Source: Nerophis ophidion | Taxonomy: Eukaryota > Chordata > Actinopteri > Syngnathiformes > Syngnathidae | Assembly: GCF_033978795.1 (NCBI RefSeq) | Contig: NC_084634.1 | Span: forward strand, 20,274,126 to 20,338,125 | DNA: 64,000 bases | Reading direction: 5' to 3' | Shown: piece by piece, positions 30,541-41,517 of the stretch | How positions within the stretch are numbered: position 1 is the stretch's first letter | Layout of the letters: every line of letters starts with the position of its first letter | Made by a program: the position numbers and the translations under genes | The notes under the pieces: generated by a model | What the model saw: only the letters and a program-made list of their open reading frames with translations | The model's database searches: none | What the model was told of the DNA's origin: nothing

Positions 30541-31232
30541 ATGAGGCAGCTCCTAGTCCAAAGCATGACGCCTCACAGGTCAGCCTGACTGGCTCTTTGA
30601 CATCTTAGTAGGCCAATACTGGTGGAAAGGAGAGACATGCTTTCAGGCGGTCGAAAGCATCTTGGTGTTGCTGGAACCAGCACCATGCGGTCTCTTTGTG
30701 AGTCAGCTTCCTCAGTGGCGTTGCGATGTCACTGAGGTTTGGAATGTGCTTGCCAAGATAGTTAACCATTCCCAGGAAACGGTGAAGTGAAGTGACATCT
30801 GTGGGGACTGGCATGTCTGTGATAGCAGCAGTTTTGGAGGGGTCAACTTTCAAACCTTTACTTTTGAAGATATGACAAACGTAGCATACTTGGTCAAGTC
30901 GAAATTTGCATTTCTGCATGTTGAGTTTGAGGTTTATTTCCTTCACACGTTCAAGCACCTTTTTTGGCTTCCGATGATGATGTCATCGACAATGACTGAG
31001 CATGGATATCCAGCAAAGAGCTGATCCATTGTGCGCTGGAATACTTCGCTTGCTGAGTTAATGCGAAGGAATCTGTAACGTCCAAAAGGAGTACTGAATG
31101 TTGTCTTCATTGAGGACTTCTTGTCCAGGCGGATCTGCCAGAATGAATTTTTTGCATCTAGCACTGAAAACATTTGTGCTGCTACCTCCTCCACACTTCT
31201 CATGGGGTGGTGGGGCCGTTTTAGTGCTTCAT
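30541..31232 (-). pseudogene. Ty3/gypsy reverse transcriptase, C-terminal half
   Basis: Reads NEALKRPHHPMRSVEEVAAQ, FSVLDAKNSFWQIRLD (motif A), FGRYRFLR then INSASEVFQRTMDQLF with about five residues missing between, and SVIVDDIII (the VDD catalytic box). A shift leads to the thumb and connection (LKVDPSKTAAITDMPVP, LHRFLGMVNYLGKHIP). Interrupted on its upstream side by a TTAA element; the other half is at 32341-32721. Confidence 0.8.
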
Positions 31233-31236
31233 TTAA

Positions 31237-32336
31237 AGGCCTACTGAAAGCCACTACTACCCACCACGCAGTCTGATAGTTTATATATCAATGATGAAAT
31301 ATTAACATTGCAACACATGGCAATACGGCCTTTTTGGTTTACTAAATTGCAATTTTAAATTTCCCGGGAGTTTCGTCTTCGAAACGTTGTGTAATGATGA
31401 CGTGTACGCAAGACGTCACAGGTTTTTAGGAAGTATGAGCGCTGCACACACACACACAGCTAAAAGTCGTCTGCTTTAACGGCATAAATATACAGTTTTT
31501 TGGACATCTGTGTTGCTGAATCTTTTGCAATTTGTTCAATTAATATTGGAGAAGTCACAGTAGAAAGATGGAGTTGGGAAGTTTTAGCCTTTAGCCACAC
31601 AAACACACGGTGATTCCTTGTTTAAAATTCCTGGAGGTGAAACTTTCCTATGGATCAGAGCACGGTCAAGAGAACATGGATCCCGACCACACGTCAACCA
31701 GCAGGTTTCGGTGAGAAAATTGTGGTTAAAAAGACAGTTCTTACCGGAGAACAGCTGAGCTTGTGCCATTCATAGCTGCCGTCGACTCCCCTGAGACACT
31801 GCGCGTCAAGACAGTCGTGGAGACACCCTTCCGACTATCAGGTACTATTTAACTCACTAAAACACTGGCAACACAATAGAAAGATAAGGGATTTCCCAGA
31901 ATTAACCTAGTAAATGTGTCTAAAAACATCGGAATCCGTCCCAATGCAATTGCGTTTTTTTTTTTTTTGAACTTTTTTTAAAATTATTTTTTCTAGTCCG
32001 TCGCTATCAATATCCTCAAACACGAATCTTTCATCCTCGCTCAAATTAATGGGGAAATTGTTGTTTTCTCGGTCCGAATAGAACTTTTTGTTGGAGGCTC
32101 CCATTAAAAACAATGTGAATATGTGAGGAGCCATCAAACATGTGACGTCATCGTCTGCGACTTCCTGTAGAGGCAGAGCTTTTCTCTTAGCACCGAAAGT
32201 TGCTAACTTTATCGCGGATGTTCTTTCCTAAATCCTTTCAGCAAAAATATGGCAATATTGCGAAATGATCAAGTATGACACATAGATTGGACCTGCTGTC
32301 CCCGTTTAAATAAGAAAATCAAATTTCAGTAGGCCT
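31237..32336. mobile_element. TTAA-target DNA transposon inside the gypsy RT
   Basis: Ends AGGCCTACTGAAA and TTTCAGTAGGCCT, flanked by TTAA (31233-31236, 32337-32340). 1100 bp, no transposase seen. Removing the element and one TTAA rejoins the gypsy codons for INPKDL and NEAL exactly, so this was a precise insertion. Same target and AG terminus as the THAP-bearing family at 6658 and 44400, but different sequence; a Kolobok- or piggyBac-type family is likely. Confidence 0.75.
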
Positions 32337-32340
32337 TTAA

Positions 32341-32721
32341 ATCTTTGGGGTTGATGCACAATCTGATTTCTGATTTGCCTTTCTTGTGCGCAGCGACCAT
32401 GGATGACACCCAAGCTGTTGGTTCGGTGACTGAAGTAATAACGTCTATGCTTTCCATGGATTTAAGTTCAGCTTTCACACAGTCTTGCATCGCTACTGGG
32501 ATGCGGTGGGCCGGCCTAACAACTGGCGGCACATTGGGGTCCACTGTCATTGTGTAAACAACTGGTAGTTCTCCGAGCTCTTCACTGAAAATATCTTGGT
32601 ATTGTGTGAGGATCCGTGCGCTGAACTCTCCAGTGTTCTCTGTGGTGACATGGTGCACATCGGGACTCAACTCGACTAGCCCCGTACGCAGGCATGCACG
32701 GAAGCCCAACAGTGATGTCAC
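32341..32721 (-). pseudogene. Ty3/gypsy reverse transcriptase, N-terminal half
   Basis: GELPVVYTMTVDPNVPPVVR, PAHRIPVAMQDCVKAELKSM, WVSSMVAAHKKGKSEIRLCI then NPKDL: the start of the gypsy RT palm. Split from the C-terminal half by the TTAA element. Confidence 0.8.
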
Positions 32722-33250
32722 ATTCTATCCACTGTGAAAAATGGCAGTAAGTGGCACTGTCCCTTTAAAAAGCATGTCAGCGTAGCTTCACCGTGTGTCT
32801 CGATTTTGGCTCCTCCGTAAGCCACCAAATTTGTGCTTCTGTGTTGTTTGGCGAGTTTCACGCCGCTGTTTACTCTATTGAAAGTCTTCAGTGACATTAC
32901 ATTGCATTTAGCACCTGTATCCACTTTCATTTCGGTTGGCATGTCGTTTATGCACACTGTGACAAATCCTTCATCTTGGTCTCTTTGTTGTGGATTTACA
33001 GAGTCAATGCAATTTTCTATTTCCAAGCCATCCACGTAGAATGTGTCATTTTCACTTTGGCTGTGTTGATCCACTGTCACATCATGCACAGACTGTCCAT
33101 AGCACTTGTTTGTGGTAAACTTGGACTGACTCTGTGGCTTTGACTTGCAGCATTTTTTGTACAGATTTTGTTTCTTGCAGCTGTTTTGTTGTTGTAATTC
33201 TCGAACACACCACCAGGGTGTGCACATCGAGGAGTCAGTTACTACCACCC
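32722..33250 (-). pseudogene. Ty3/gypsy gag tail and protease remnant
   Basis: VCINDMPTEMKVDTGAKCNV holds the retropepsin D-T-G triad, followed by a LVAYGG flap-like piece and TCFLKGQCHLLPFFTV. Upstream is a Lys/Gln/Cys-rich piece (KKCCKSKPQSQSKFTT) that may be the end of a gag zinc knuckle region. A stop at 32718-32720 separates it from RT. The 5' LTR and most of gag are absent. Confidence 0.7.
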
Positions 33251-33708
33251 TCTCATGCAGTGCGTACGTACAATTACTGTCCTGCTGAAGTCTTATTTAG
33301 TTTAGTTTAGTTTATTAAGGATCCCCATTAGTCTACACCGCAGTGGAGACTATTCTTCCTGGGGTCCAGGCAAAAAACATCACACAACCACAGAACAAAT
33401 GATTAAAATGCAGTACAACATGATCCAATGATAAATTGTCATAATACAAAAATAGCAACAACAAAGAACCAAAAAATACAAATAAATGTTGTTACATAAT
33501 AATTTTCATACCAAAGATAAAAATAGCAATATAAAAATAGATATACTGTATACATTTTTGCAAAAATAAAACAAAGAACCAATGGCCTAAAACACATTAG
33601 TGTACCAAGGACAAACAATAAGTGACGAAAAAGTATCATCCTTCCATTTTCTGCTGCTTATCCCATAATCAATAAAATACTCAATAGTCAATAAAAACAG
33701 TCATGACA

Positions 33709-36609
33709 TTAGATACAATCTAGAATTTTCTCTTTACGCAATACTTCTCCTTTTAGTCTATTCTTAAAGCCCACTATGCTGGTGATTGATAGCAGAAATT
33801 GTGGAAGTCTATTCCAGTAAGTGATTGCCCGATACATTACAGTCTTTTTCAAAACATCACTTTTGGGTTTAAGACGGGTGAGAGCACCTCTTTGGGCTAG
33901 CCTGGTACCGTAGTTGTGACTGTCACTGGCAAGCAAGAGCTGAGAATACAGATATGAGGCTTTATGGTATGTATAGATGTTTTTTAAAAATAGACTCAAA
34001 CTACAAGCCAGTCTTTCAGCAACTTTCATCCATGACAATTCATGATGCATGATCTTAATGCCAGTCCTAAATGAGCAATGGAGAGCTAGTCTGGCAGCTC
34101 TGTTTTGGGTAAGCTGGATTTGATTTAGATCTTGTTTAGATGCATTAGAGCAGATTGCTGGGCAGTAGTCCATATGTGACAATACAAGGGATTGTATAAC
34201 CTGCTTCATAGATGTGTTACTTAAAAAATAGGCACTTCTCCTTATGATTGAAATGCTTCTGCTCATTTTTGTTACTATGTTTTTAATGTGAGTGGCCCAA
34301 GATAGTCTTTCATCTATTGTAACTCCCAGCAACCTGGCCTCTTTAACTTGTTCAACATGAACTCCGTTCAGAGAAACATTTAATATGGGTTCCTTTCTAT
34401 GAGCATGTTTTGAGCAAATAACAAGACATTTTGTTTTGGAAATATTAAGTTTCATCTTATTTTCTGTAACCCATTTTGAAATCCGCATGACCTCATCTTG
34501 TAGTATAGTGCTCAGGTCGGTGCAATTATCTGCATGTGCATATATTGTTGTGTCATCTGCGTAAATTGCACAGCAACTATTCTTTAAAATACATGACATA
34601 TCATTTACAAATATTGAGTATAATAAAGGTCCCAGGCAACTTCCCTGTGGAATACCACAATATAATGTTTTAATATTTGAAAGGGTTCCATTGAACATGA
34701 CACATTGCTGTCTGTTGACTAGGTAGTTTTTCATCCAGTTAATCGCTGAGAGTTTAAAACCATAAGCAGACAGTTTTATAAGTAGTAGTTTGTGGTCAAT
34801 AATATCAAAAGCTGCACTAAAATCTAGTAGCACTGTGCCAACTAATAATTTACTGTCAATTTGTTTTAGACAGTCATCTGTTAATTGTGTGAGAGCTGTG
34901 CATGTTGAATAGACACTTTTATATGCATGTTGAAAGTCTGAATGAATGTTATTTATAGAGAAATACTTTTGAATTTGCTTAAATATAATTGTTTCCATTA
35001 ATTTTCCTAATACTGGTAAAATGCTAATGGGCCTACTATTTAATCCAGTGAATGCTTCTTTCCTATTTTTTGGTAGAGGAGTCACTCTTGCGACCTTCCA
35101 TACTTGAGGATAGATTCCTTCTTTAAAACTTAAGTTAAAAATATAGCATATCGGACTGGCTATTATTCCAGCTGACAACTTTAAAAGTCTACTATCTATA
35201 TTATCATGACCACAAGGTTTGTCAGATTTCAATTCAGACAATAGATTCTCAATTTCCAATACATTGGTGACTGAGAATTCAAATGTACATTATTTGTCCT
35301 GCATGATATCATTTTTAATAAGTGACTCAGATAGAATACCACTTACAGGCAGCATGCCATTTCTTATAGTATCAACTTTACTTATGAAATAATTGTTGAA
35401 GTAATTAGCAATTTCTTTGGGCTTGTTGATAAACCTTTCACCTGATTCTATAAATGCTGGTGTTTTTCCCATTTTATCTCTACCCATGATTTGATTGAGA
35501 GTACTCCAAAGTTTTTTGCTATCATGTTTAACTTCTTCAATTCTAGATTGGTAGTACACCCCTTTTTTCTGTTTATTTAATTTGGTCACTTTGTTCCTTA
35601 AAGAGCGATATGCTAGCCAGTCCTCTGAGCTACCTGAATCTACAGCAACTCTTTTCCATTTATCTCTATCTTTCATCAAGTGTCTCAGGTCAGAGTCAAG
35701 CCAAGGGGCTTTGACAGATCTGACGGTGACTTTCTTGATGGGTGCATGCTTATCACAGACAGAAGAAAATGACTTCATGAATTCATGCAGAGCTGCTTCA
35801 GTATGCTTTGACTCAAATACACTGTCCCACTGTATGTTATGTACATCTTCAATAAAGGCATTATCACTGAAATGTTTGTAGAGTCTCTTGTATATAATTG
35901 TGGGTCCAACTTTGGGGACTTTCACTTTTCTTGCCATTGCAATCATGTTATGATCACTAAATCCAATTGGCACTGAAACAACCTTTGAGCATTTATCTAC
36001 TGAATTAGTAAAAAGATGATCAATGCAAGTTGAAGACAATACACCAGAATAGTTCATATTTATTCTGGTTGGTAGATGTATCATTTGAGCTAGGTTACAT
36101 ACAGTGGCAGTGTCATCAAGCTTTCTTTTCATCGGACAGTTTTTTGAGAGCCAGTCAATATTTAAGTCTCCTAAGAGATAAATGTCTCTGTTTGTGTCAG
36201 AAACATTCTGAAGCATTGCACATATTTTTTCAAGATGTGCTGCATCAGAGGAAGGTGGTTTATAGCAGCAGCAGATTAGTAATGGCTTTAGATATGGCAA
36301 GTGAACCTGGATCCAGATTGCCTCTACATCTGTCAAGTTGAGATCTCCTGTTTGCTTTATTGGAATGTGGTCTTGTACATAAAAGGCTACTCCTCCCCCG
36401 TATATGTCTCTATCAAGTCTAATTATATTGTAACCTTGTATAAATATTTCAGTATTGTCAATTGAATCATCCAAATGAGTTTCAGAAATTGCTACTATAT
36501 GTAGATCATTATCAAACATTATTTTACCTAACTCAATTGCCTTGTTTTTCAGACTACAGATGTTCAAGTGGGCAATTTTGAGTCCTTTTTTGGGAAGTTT
36601 GATAGACAT
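33709..36609 (-). pseudogene. LINE ORF2 (endonuclease + reverse transcriptase), one in-frame stop
   Basis: Residues 1-439 (36609-35293) form an apurinic-type endonuclease: IAHLNICSLKNK, ISETHLDDSI, YGGGVAFYV, YLLGDLNIDWLS and IGFSDHNMIA are all present. The reverse transcriptase follows (35259-33709): KPCGHDNIDSRLLK, RPISILPVLGKLME, LDFSAAFDIIDHKLLL, GIPQGSCLGPLLYSIFVNDM and IYADDTTIYA, then a long thumb and C-terminal region with HNYGTR. The two parts are in the same frame and separated by a single TAA at 35290-35292; there are no frameshifts. I see no other inactivating change. Protein of this kind nicks target DNA and copies its RNA at the nick. Confidence 0.85.
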
Positions 36610-36686
36610 TTGAAGTTAGTAAGGATTTGCAGAATAGATGTCAACCCTAAAAACACAAAAAAACATATAGACCAGCAAACCACAGT

Positions 36687-37253
36687 CTATGCAAATTTTT
36701 CCAAATCATTTAAGCTTGTGACCATTAGCAGTTGTGCCTGCTCTGGTGCACCATTTAGCTTTATGTAGACTTTGCAGTTGGACGACCATGTTGCTTGTAT
36801 TTTTCCCTCTTTGCGTAGGAACCGAGCTCTTTTAGTAATATCAGCATTGTTCTTGGTTAAATGTTCATTGAGATAAACATTTGATCCCTTGAGCATCCTA
36901 CTTTGTCGCAAAAGGCTGATTTTGAATTTTCTATTTGCAAACCTCATAATGATGGTTGCCGGTTTGCTTTTATCTTTCTGAGGGAAACGGTGACAAGCTT
37001 CTATATTCTCCTCATTTAGACTAATTCCCTTTTCTTGGAGGAATTTCACCACTTGCCGCTCCACTGAGTCCAAATCTTGGTCCCTGGGCACTGATCCCTG
37101 GACCCCGGACCTCACTGCAAGAGCAAATGACGCAGGTCGCGTTGGCAGACCAGTAACAATGACATCGTTCATTCTAGTATACTGTTCTAAAGTCTTAATT
37201 AAAGCCAACTTATTCTTGCAGCTCGGCACAGTTCTTCCTACGGGTAACCACAA
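36687..37253 (-). pseudogene. LINE ORF1 fragment
   Basis: 188 codons open to the 5' truncation point. Contains TRMNDVIVTGLPTRPASF, VERQVVKFLQEKGISLNEEN, IEACHRFPQ and SKPATIIMRFANRKFKISLL, then YLNEHLTKNNADITKRARFL. This is the RRM-like core and C-terminal part of ORF1 proteins that coat LINE RNA. The N-terminal part is lost, and no start codon belongs to it with certainty. ORF2 starts 78 bases downstream. Confidence 0.7.
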
Positions 37254-37544
37254 ACAACAACAAAACAGTCATTTTACCAAATGATCTACATTGTCCATTT
37301 TAAATTTTCAAAACAAAGACATACAACTTATTTTCGTAAAAATATTCAAATATTTAACAATGTATTGAAACAACAGTAGCATAAGGAAAGAAAAAAAGAA
37401 ACAAAATAAATATTACACTCATGATATTATTTTTGTCTTTGATGATCATTTGTTTTCATAATGTATTTTAGAATGTAGGAGGTTTTCATGTTCTCTTTAA
37501 ATTTCAATTGGCATGGCATATATTATATCTATACATCTATATCT

Positions 37545-38036
37545 GGCAGCACGGCGGGAGAGGGGTTAGTGCGTCTGCGTCACAATACGAAAGTCCTGAG
37601 TAGTCAGGGTTCAATCCCGGGCTCGGGATTTTTCTGTGTGGAGTTTGCATGTTCTCCCCGTGAATGTGTGGGTTCCCTCCGGGTACTCCGGCTTCCTCCC
37701 ACTTCCAAACACATGCACCTGGGGATAGGCCCCTCCCACCTCCAAAGACATGCACCTGGGGATAGGCCCCTCCCACCTCCAAAGACATGCACCTGGGGAT
37801 AGGTTGATTGGCAACACTAAATGGTCCCTAGTGTGTGAATGTGAGTGTGAATGTTGTCTGTCTATCTGTGTTGGTCCTGCGATGAGGTGGCGACTTGTCC
37901 AGGGTGTACTCCGCCTTCCGCCCGATTGTAGCTGAGATAGGCACCAGCCCCCGCCCCACTCCCCTCCCAACCCCACCCCCCCGCGACACCAAAAGGGAAT
38001 AAGCGGTAGAAAACGGATAGATAGATAGATAGATGG
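37545..38036 (+). mobile_element. full-length V-SINE with a 37-bp triplication
   Basis: Head GGCAGCACGGCGGGAGAGGG and B-box GGTTCAATCCC, V domain and the tail AAGCGGTAGAAAACGGATAG with (GATA)n. In the V domain a 37-bp unit containing CCAAAGACATGCACCTGGGG is present three times (period 37, from about 37700 to 37803). A C-rich stretch at 37945-37985 is also unusual. Confidence 0.85.
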
Positions 38037-38039
38037 ATA

Positions 38040-38445
38040 TGATATATATAATGCCACCCTCGGGCAGACGCTATAGGGTGCTAAAAGCTGGCAAAAATTC
38101 ACTAAAAATCAGCTTTTACCCAAGAGCCATAGTAGCATAATATGTCCTTCATGTCCTCATGTGTCATGTTTTTAATTTGTTTCTATTTTTCCGGACTATA
38201 ATAAGCAATAATGTTATATGCATGTGTGTATATATATTCATATGCATGCATGTATGCATCTGTGTGGATATATATACATATATAGATACATCTCTTATTT
38301 CTATCTACCTTTTTTTTTTACTATTTATATTACCATATTGTACATGCACCTTAGGGGATCTGCTCCAATTTTGTTGTTCTTTGAACCTGTTCACTGCAAT
38401 AATGACAATAAAACTATTTTCTATTTTATTCTATTCTATTCTATC
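38040..38445 (+). mobile_element. LINE 3' end with (TTCTA)n tail
   Basis: MPPSGRRYRVLKAGKNSLKI at 38050 is the conserved C-terminal RT tail (PSGRRYR..K). A 3' UTR follows, ending AATGACAATAAAACTATTTT and TTCTA repeats at 38410-38445. AT repeats at 38225-38290. Confidence 0.65.
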
Positions 38446-38747
38446 CAAAGGAAATTTAAAAAGAACATGAAAACCTCCCACATTCTAAAATACATTATAA
38501 AAACGATTAACATCAAAAACAAAAATAATACCATGAGTGTAATATTTATTTTGTTTCTTTTTTGTCTTTCCTTATGCTACTGTTGTTTGAATACATTTTT
38601 AAATATTTAAATATATTTACGGAAATAAGTTGTATGTCTTTGTTGTGAAAATTTGAAATGGACAATTTTTCTTTTATTTTCATAATAAGTAAATAGTATA
38701 TAATAAAATATTTTTACCGTGAGTGGAAAGCTAGTTTTACCTATTTT

Positions 38748-38894
38748 TCTCGCGAGATTTGGAAAAGAGCTGCTTACTTGTTTCTCTCGCGAGATCTGAC
38801 AACACAGCGCGCGAACCAAACACGGCGAGGATAAAGCAAGATGGCGTCTGACGGTGAAGACGTTATTGCAGTCGTCACAGTTCAGTGTTCTTAA
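38748..38894 (+). promoter_or_regulatory. CGCG-box / YY1-type promoter with a short ORF, copy 1
   Basis: Two TCTCGCGAGA palindromes at 38748-38757 and 38785-38794 match the CGCG element bound by BANP/ZBTB33. AAGATGGCG at 38838-38846 matches YY1 sites that sit at start sites of many genes. The ATG in that site opens an 18-codon frame (MASDGEDVIAVVTVQCS, stop 38892-38894), perhaps an upstream ORF. GCGCGCG near 38814 adds CpGs. Function is inferred. Confidence 0.5.
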
Positions 38895-39133
38895 TCTGTG
38901 CCTCCATGTACACATATATGTCCTTTATTACACTCTAGTAAATAGAGTAAACATCGTTAATAACTGTTTGCATCCGGTTATATTAGTCTGAGCGCACTTT
39001 GATGCTTCTCGAGCTAGCTTAGCCTGCTAGTTAGTTTAGCTTGTTAGCTGCTAACAAAGAGAGGCGGAAGTGATCAAAACACATCACTAAGTAGAGATCA
39101 AGTGTGAGTGTAAAGTGTTGTGATTGTGTGAAA

Positions 39134-39236
39134 ATGTGCCAAAGAACCACAGCAGAGTACGAGGAGGAACTTTGTCCAACAAAAGAGGAGAAGGAGCGAC
39201 AACATGAAAAACATCAAGTTGTGTTACACAGAACAG
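39134..39236 (+). CDS. zinc-finger gene exon 1, copy 1
   Basis: ATG at 39134 encodes MCQRTTAEYEEELCPTKEEK then ERQHEKHQVVLHRT, ending phase 1 at CACAGAACAG|GTTTGT. Same leader type as at 28015 but with a 7-residue shorter middle (no LLEAVF). An upstream in-frame ATG (39104) is possible but the MCxRTxAEY start is shared by paralogues. The next matching exon is at 40236; the open finger exon at 50898 is also phase-compatible. Confidence 0.7.
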
Positions 39237-39639
39237 GTTTGTTTACTTCTTACTCTCACATCTTTAATAACTTTATATTTCATTATTAACACTATTCTTC
39301 AATAAATTGTCTGTAGGAAGATGAATTGTTATGTGAGGATGATGCACTGATTGTTTTACGTTGTTGATAAGAAGGAGACAGTGCCAGACACACAATATTT
39401 ATGAGAGGTTGATGTTTGTAACAATGTGTATCAACATGTTTACACAAAACTCACACAGTCACCGGGGGAATATTCCAGAGAGCAGGTTAAGTGCAAAGTC
39501 CTGAGTATGTAAAGCTCGAGAGTTTTACCTCGAAAAATAAGAAAGGTAAGACAAAGTCAGAGTCAGTTACCATGGTTACTGACGCTGTAAACCTAGCCTG
39601 CTAGCTGGCAGGTTTGACAAGTTATATATGTGTGTCAAA

Positions 39640-39960
39640 GCATACTGACCTGTTATTTCCTTCATTTTGGTGCACCCTCCCTGAGATCGGTAGGTTGTGA
39701 GTTCGAACCCCAACCCAGTCATACCAAATACTATACAAATGGGACCCTTACTTCTCTGCCTTGCACTCAGCATCAAGGGTTTTAATTGGGGTTTAATCAC
39801 CATAAAAGTTATTCCCGGGCGTGGCCACCGCTGCTGCTCACTGCTCCCCTCACCTCCCAGGGTGTGATCAAGGGTGATGGGCCAAATGCAGGAAATAATC
39901 TCCCCACACCTAGTGTGTGTGTGACAATCATTGGTACTTTAACGTTTTAACGTGTCTGTG
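39640..39960 (+). mobile_element. tRNA-derived SINE in the intron, 5'-deleted
   Basis: B-box-like GTGAGTTCGAACCCC, body GCACTCAGCATCAAGGGTTT, GCTGCTGCTCACTGCTCCCC and the end CAATCATTGGTACTTTAACG. The A-box part present in the duplicate at 59280 (TAGTGGTTAGAGTGTCTG) is deleted here. Confidence 0.75.
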
Positions 39961-40235
39961 ATTGTCAAAAAAACAAAGCCTGCTCTAAAGATGACATCTT
40001 GATCTCATACCATCTCAAACCAATTGACTGTTCATTATTAAGTGAAATGTTTTATAATCGCTTAAATTTGTCTTTAACCAAGCAACACTGTTTTATTCAA
40101 TTACTCAACTAATCGGAAACATTTCCAGTAGAACACTTGATTAATAACATTTTCAATAGCCACAGCCCTATATTTCATGTACAATTTAATATTTAGCATG
40201 TAGAAGTTAAAATGTGTTTTGTTTGTGTCCTGTAG

Positions 40236-40502
40236 ACATCCATCAGCTGATTGGACACCAAGAAGAATGTCTCCCTCATCTGCAGGGGGACAGTTTCACT
40301 TTAGAGTATCCACAGCTCTCAAATTTTAAAGGGGACAAGGAGGTTCCACAGCCCCCCTATTTCAAAGAGGAAGAGGGGGGAGAGTGTCCTGTAGGGCAGG
40401 AGGAGGCTGATGTCAGCAAGTTTCCACTGACTGTTGTCTCTGTGAAGACTGAAGAGCATGAAGACAAACCACCTGAGTCCTCACAGCTTCATCACAGTCC
40501 AA
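40236..40502 (+). CDS. zinc-finger gene exon 2 (acidic), copy 1
   Basis: Follows CTGTAG and starts in phase 1 with DIHQLIGHQEECLPHLQGDS, then FTLEYPQLSNFKGDKEVPQP, PPYFKEEEGGECPVGQEEAD, VSKFPLTVVSVKTEEHEDKP and PESSQLHHSPS, ending at CCAA|GTAAGC. 267 bases, phase 1 to phase 1. Acidic exons of this kind precede the finger exon in the family and have no known enzymatic role. No finger exon of this subfamily is seen before 50898, so the copy may be incomplete or may splice to it. Confidence 0.65.
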
Positions 40503-40800
40503 GTAAGCACAACATCCACATATCATCTAATACAATGTTTGTGACACATGTTCATCCGGGGGCCACATTTATCACTAAAGATGGAGATATATTTGCTTTT
40601 TAACACCACCATTTAAAAATGAATGCTCATCAATCATCAACAGTGTAATTGCTGGGGTGTAACCATGTGACCTAGAGGCCGTCCTCCTTACCTCACGTGG
40701 TCAAATGAAGGCAAACATTCAATATGGCTACTGTTTATTTACCTTTAGCAGCACATATGTCAGCATATTTCAAAGGTTTAGTGGTGAAGATAAGAGATGT

Positions 40801-41517
40801 ACACCAAGTACCATTTTTTTAGTACTGGTTCCTAATTATGTTGTCCATGAGGACCGTGAAGATTCTGGACTAACGGCACAACTATTTGTATTTTTAATTC
40901 CAGCTGACTGACATAACTATGATACATTTTCACATTGAGTTCAGCTGCCGCTGCTACACATTACAATCAGCTTTGAATAATGACAAATAAGGAAGCAACC
41001 AAAGTTTGATGTGTGTGTTATTGAGAAGAAGATGACATAACTGCATTTCACCTTGCACTGCACACATAGTTGACTTCTTTAAATTTTCCTGAAGGAATCA
41101 ATGAAGTACTATCTGTCTATCTATTTAAGACTTCAAATAAACAGCTGCTGATAAAAGACTTCCCTGCTTTAAAATGTTACAGAACATCATGTTGGAGGTG
41201 TTCAAACTCTTGTGCTAATAGAAATGCTATTTAAAATGCCTTTTTTCCAGGTTTTTATTTCCACAAATGACATGTAGTACCGACAAGAGTACTGATAAAT
41301 ACTGGTATCGATAAGGAATATTTATTAGGGTATCATATCCATGAATCTATAAATTTACATCCCTACTGAAAATACAAGCCAGATATCTTAAAAAAATAAA
41401 ATCATTTTTTATTTGGATTTAGTTACTACTCCGGTGTCCAGCAATGTCTCAACACCTTTGAGAGATGAATTAATGTAGTTTATTTTTACTAATTAGCTAT
41501 GTTTTGTTGATGTTAAA
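40801..41517. other. no gene seen; minor repeat pieces
   Basis: AT-rich. A short LINE tail at 41085-41125 (CCTGAAGGAATCAATGAAGT followed by CTAT-type repeats). AGTACTGATAAATACTGGTA near 41290 resembles a common fish repeat, but I cannot assign it. Confidence 0.35.

Larger units (their letters stand above)
33292..37262 (-). mobile_element. near-complete CR1/L2-group LINE
   Basis: Contains an ORF1 part (36687-37253), ORF2 (33709-36609 with one stop) and a 3' UTR ending in repeated TTTAG units at 33296-33318 (AACTAAACTAAA on the coding strand). The 5' end is truncated at about 37262. Compared with the other LINEs in the window it is well preserved, suggesting it is younger. Confidence 0.8.
37285..38662. 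repeat. inverted repeat with ~220-bp arms
   Basis: 37285-37510 is the imperfect reverse complement of 38447-38662: for example GTCCATTTTAAATTTTC against GAAAATTTGAAATGGAC, and GGAGGTTTTCATGTTCT against AGAACATGAAAACCTCC. The ~940-bp centre holds a V-SINE and a LINE 3' end. I see no coding sequence in the arms and recognise no transposon terminus at the outer ends. Confidence 0.8.
38776..40800 (+). repeat. segmental duplication, copy 1 (pair of 58357-60427)
   Basis: Aligns with 58357-60427 nearly base for base. The offset is 19581 from the left edge through exon 1 and 19632 at exon 2, so only small indels occur between. It carries a promoter-like start, exons 1 and 2 of a zinc-finger-type gene and a SINE. 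The left edge is exact at ACTTGTTTCTCTCGCGAGAT; similarity fades near AAAGGTTTAGTGGTGAAGA. Confidence 0.9.

Noticed and set aside
37537..38102. Several overlapping frames on both strands (Gly/Pro/His-rich)
   Set aside because: Shadows of the V-SINE; the same frames appear at every V-SINE copy.
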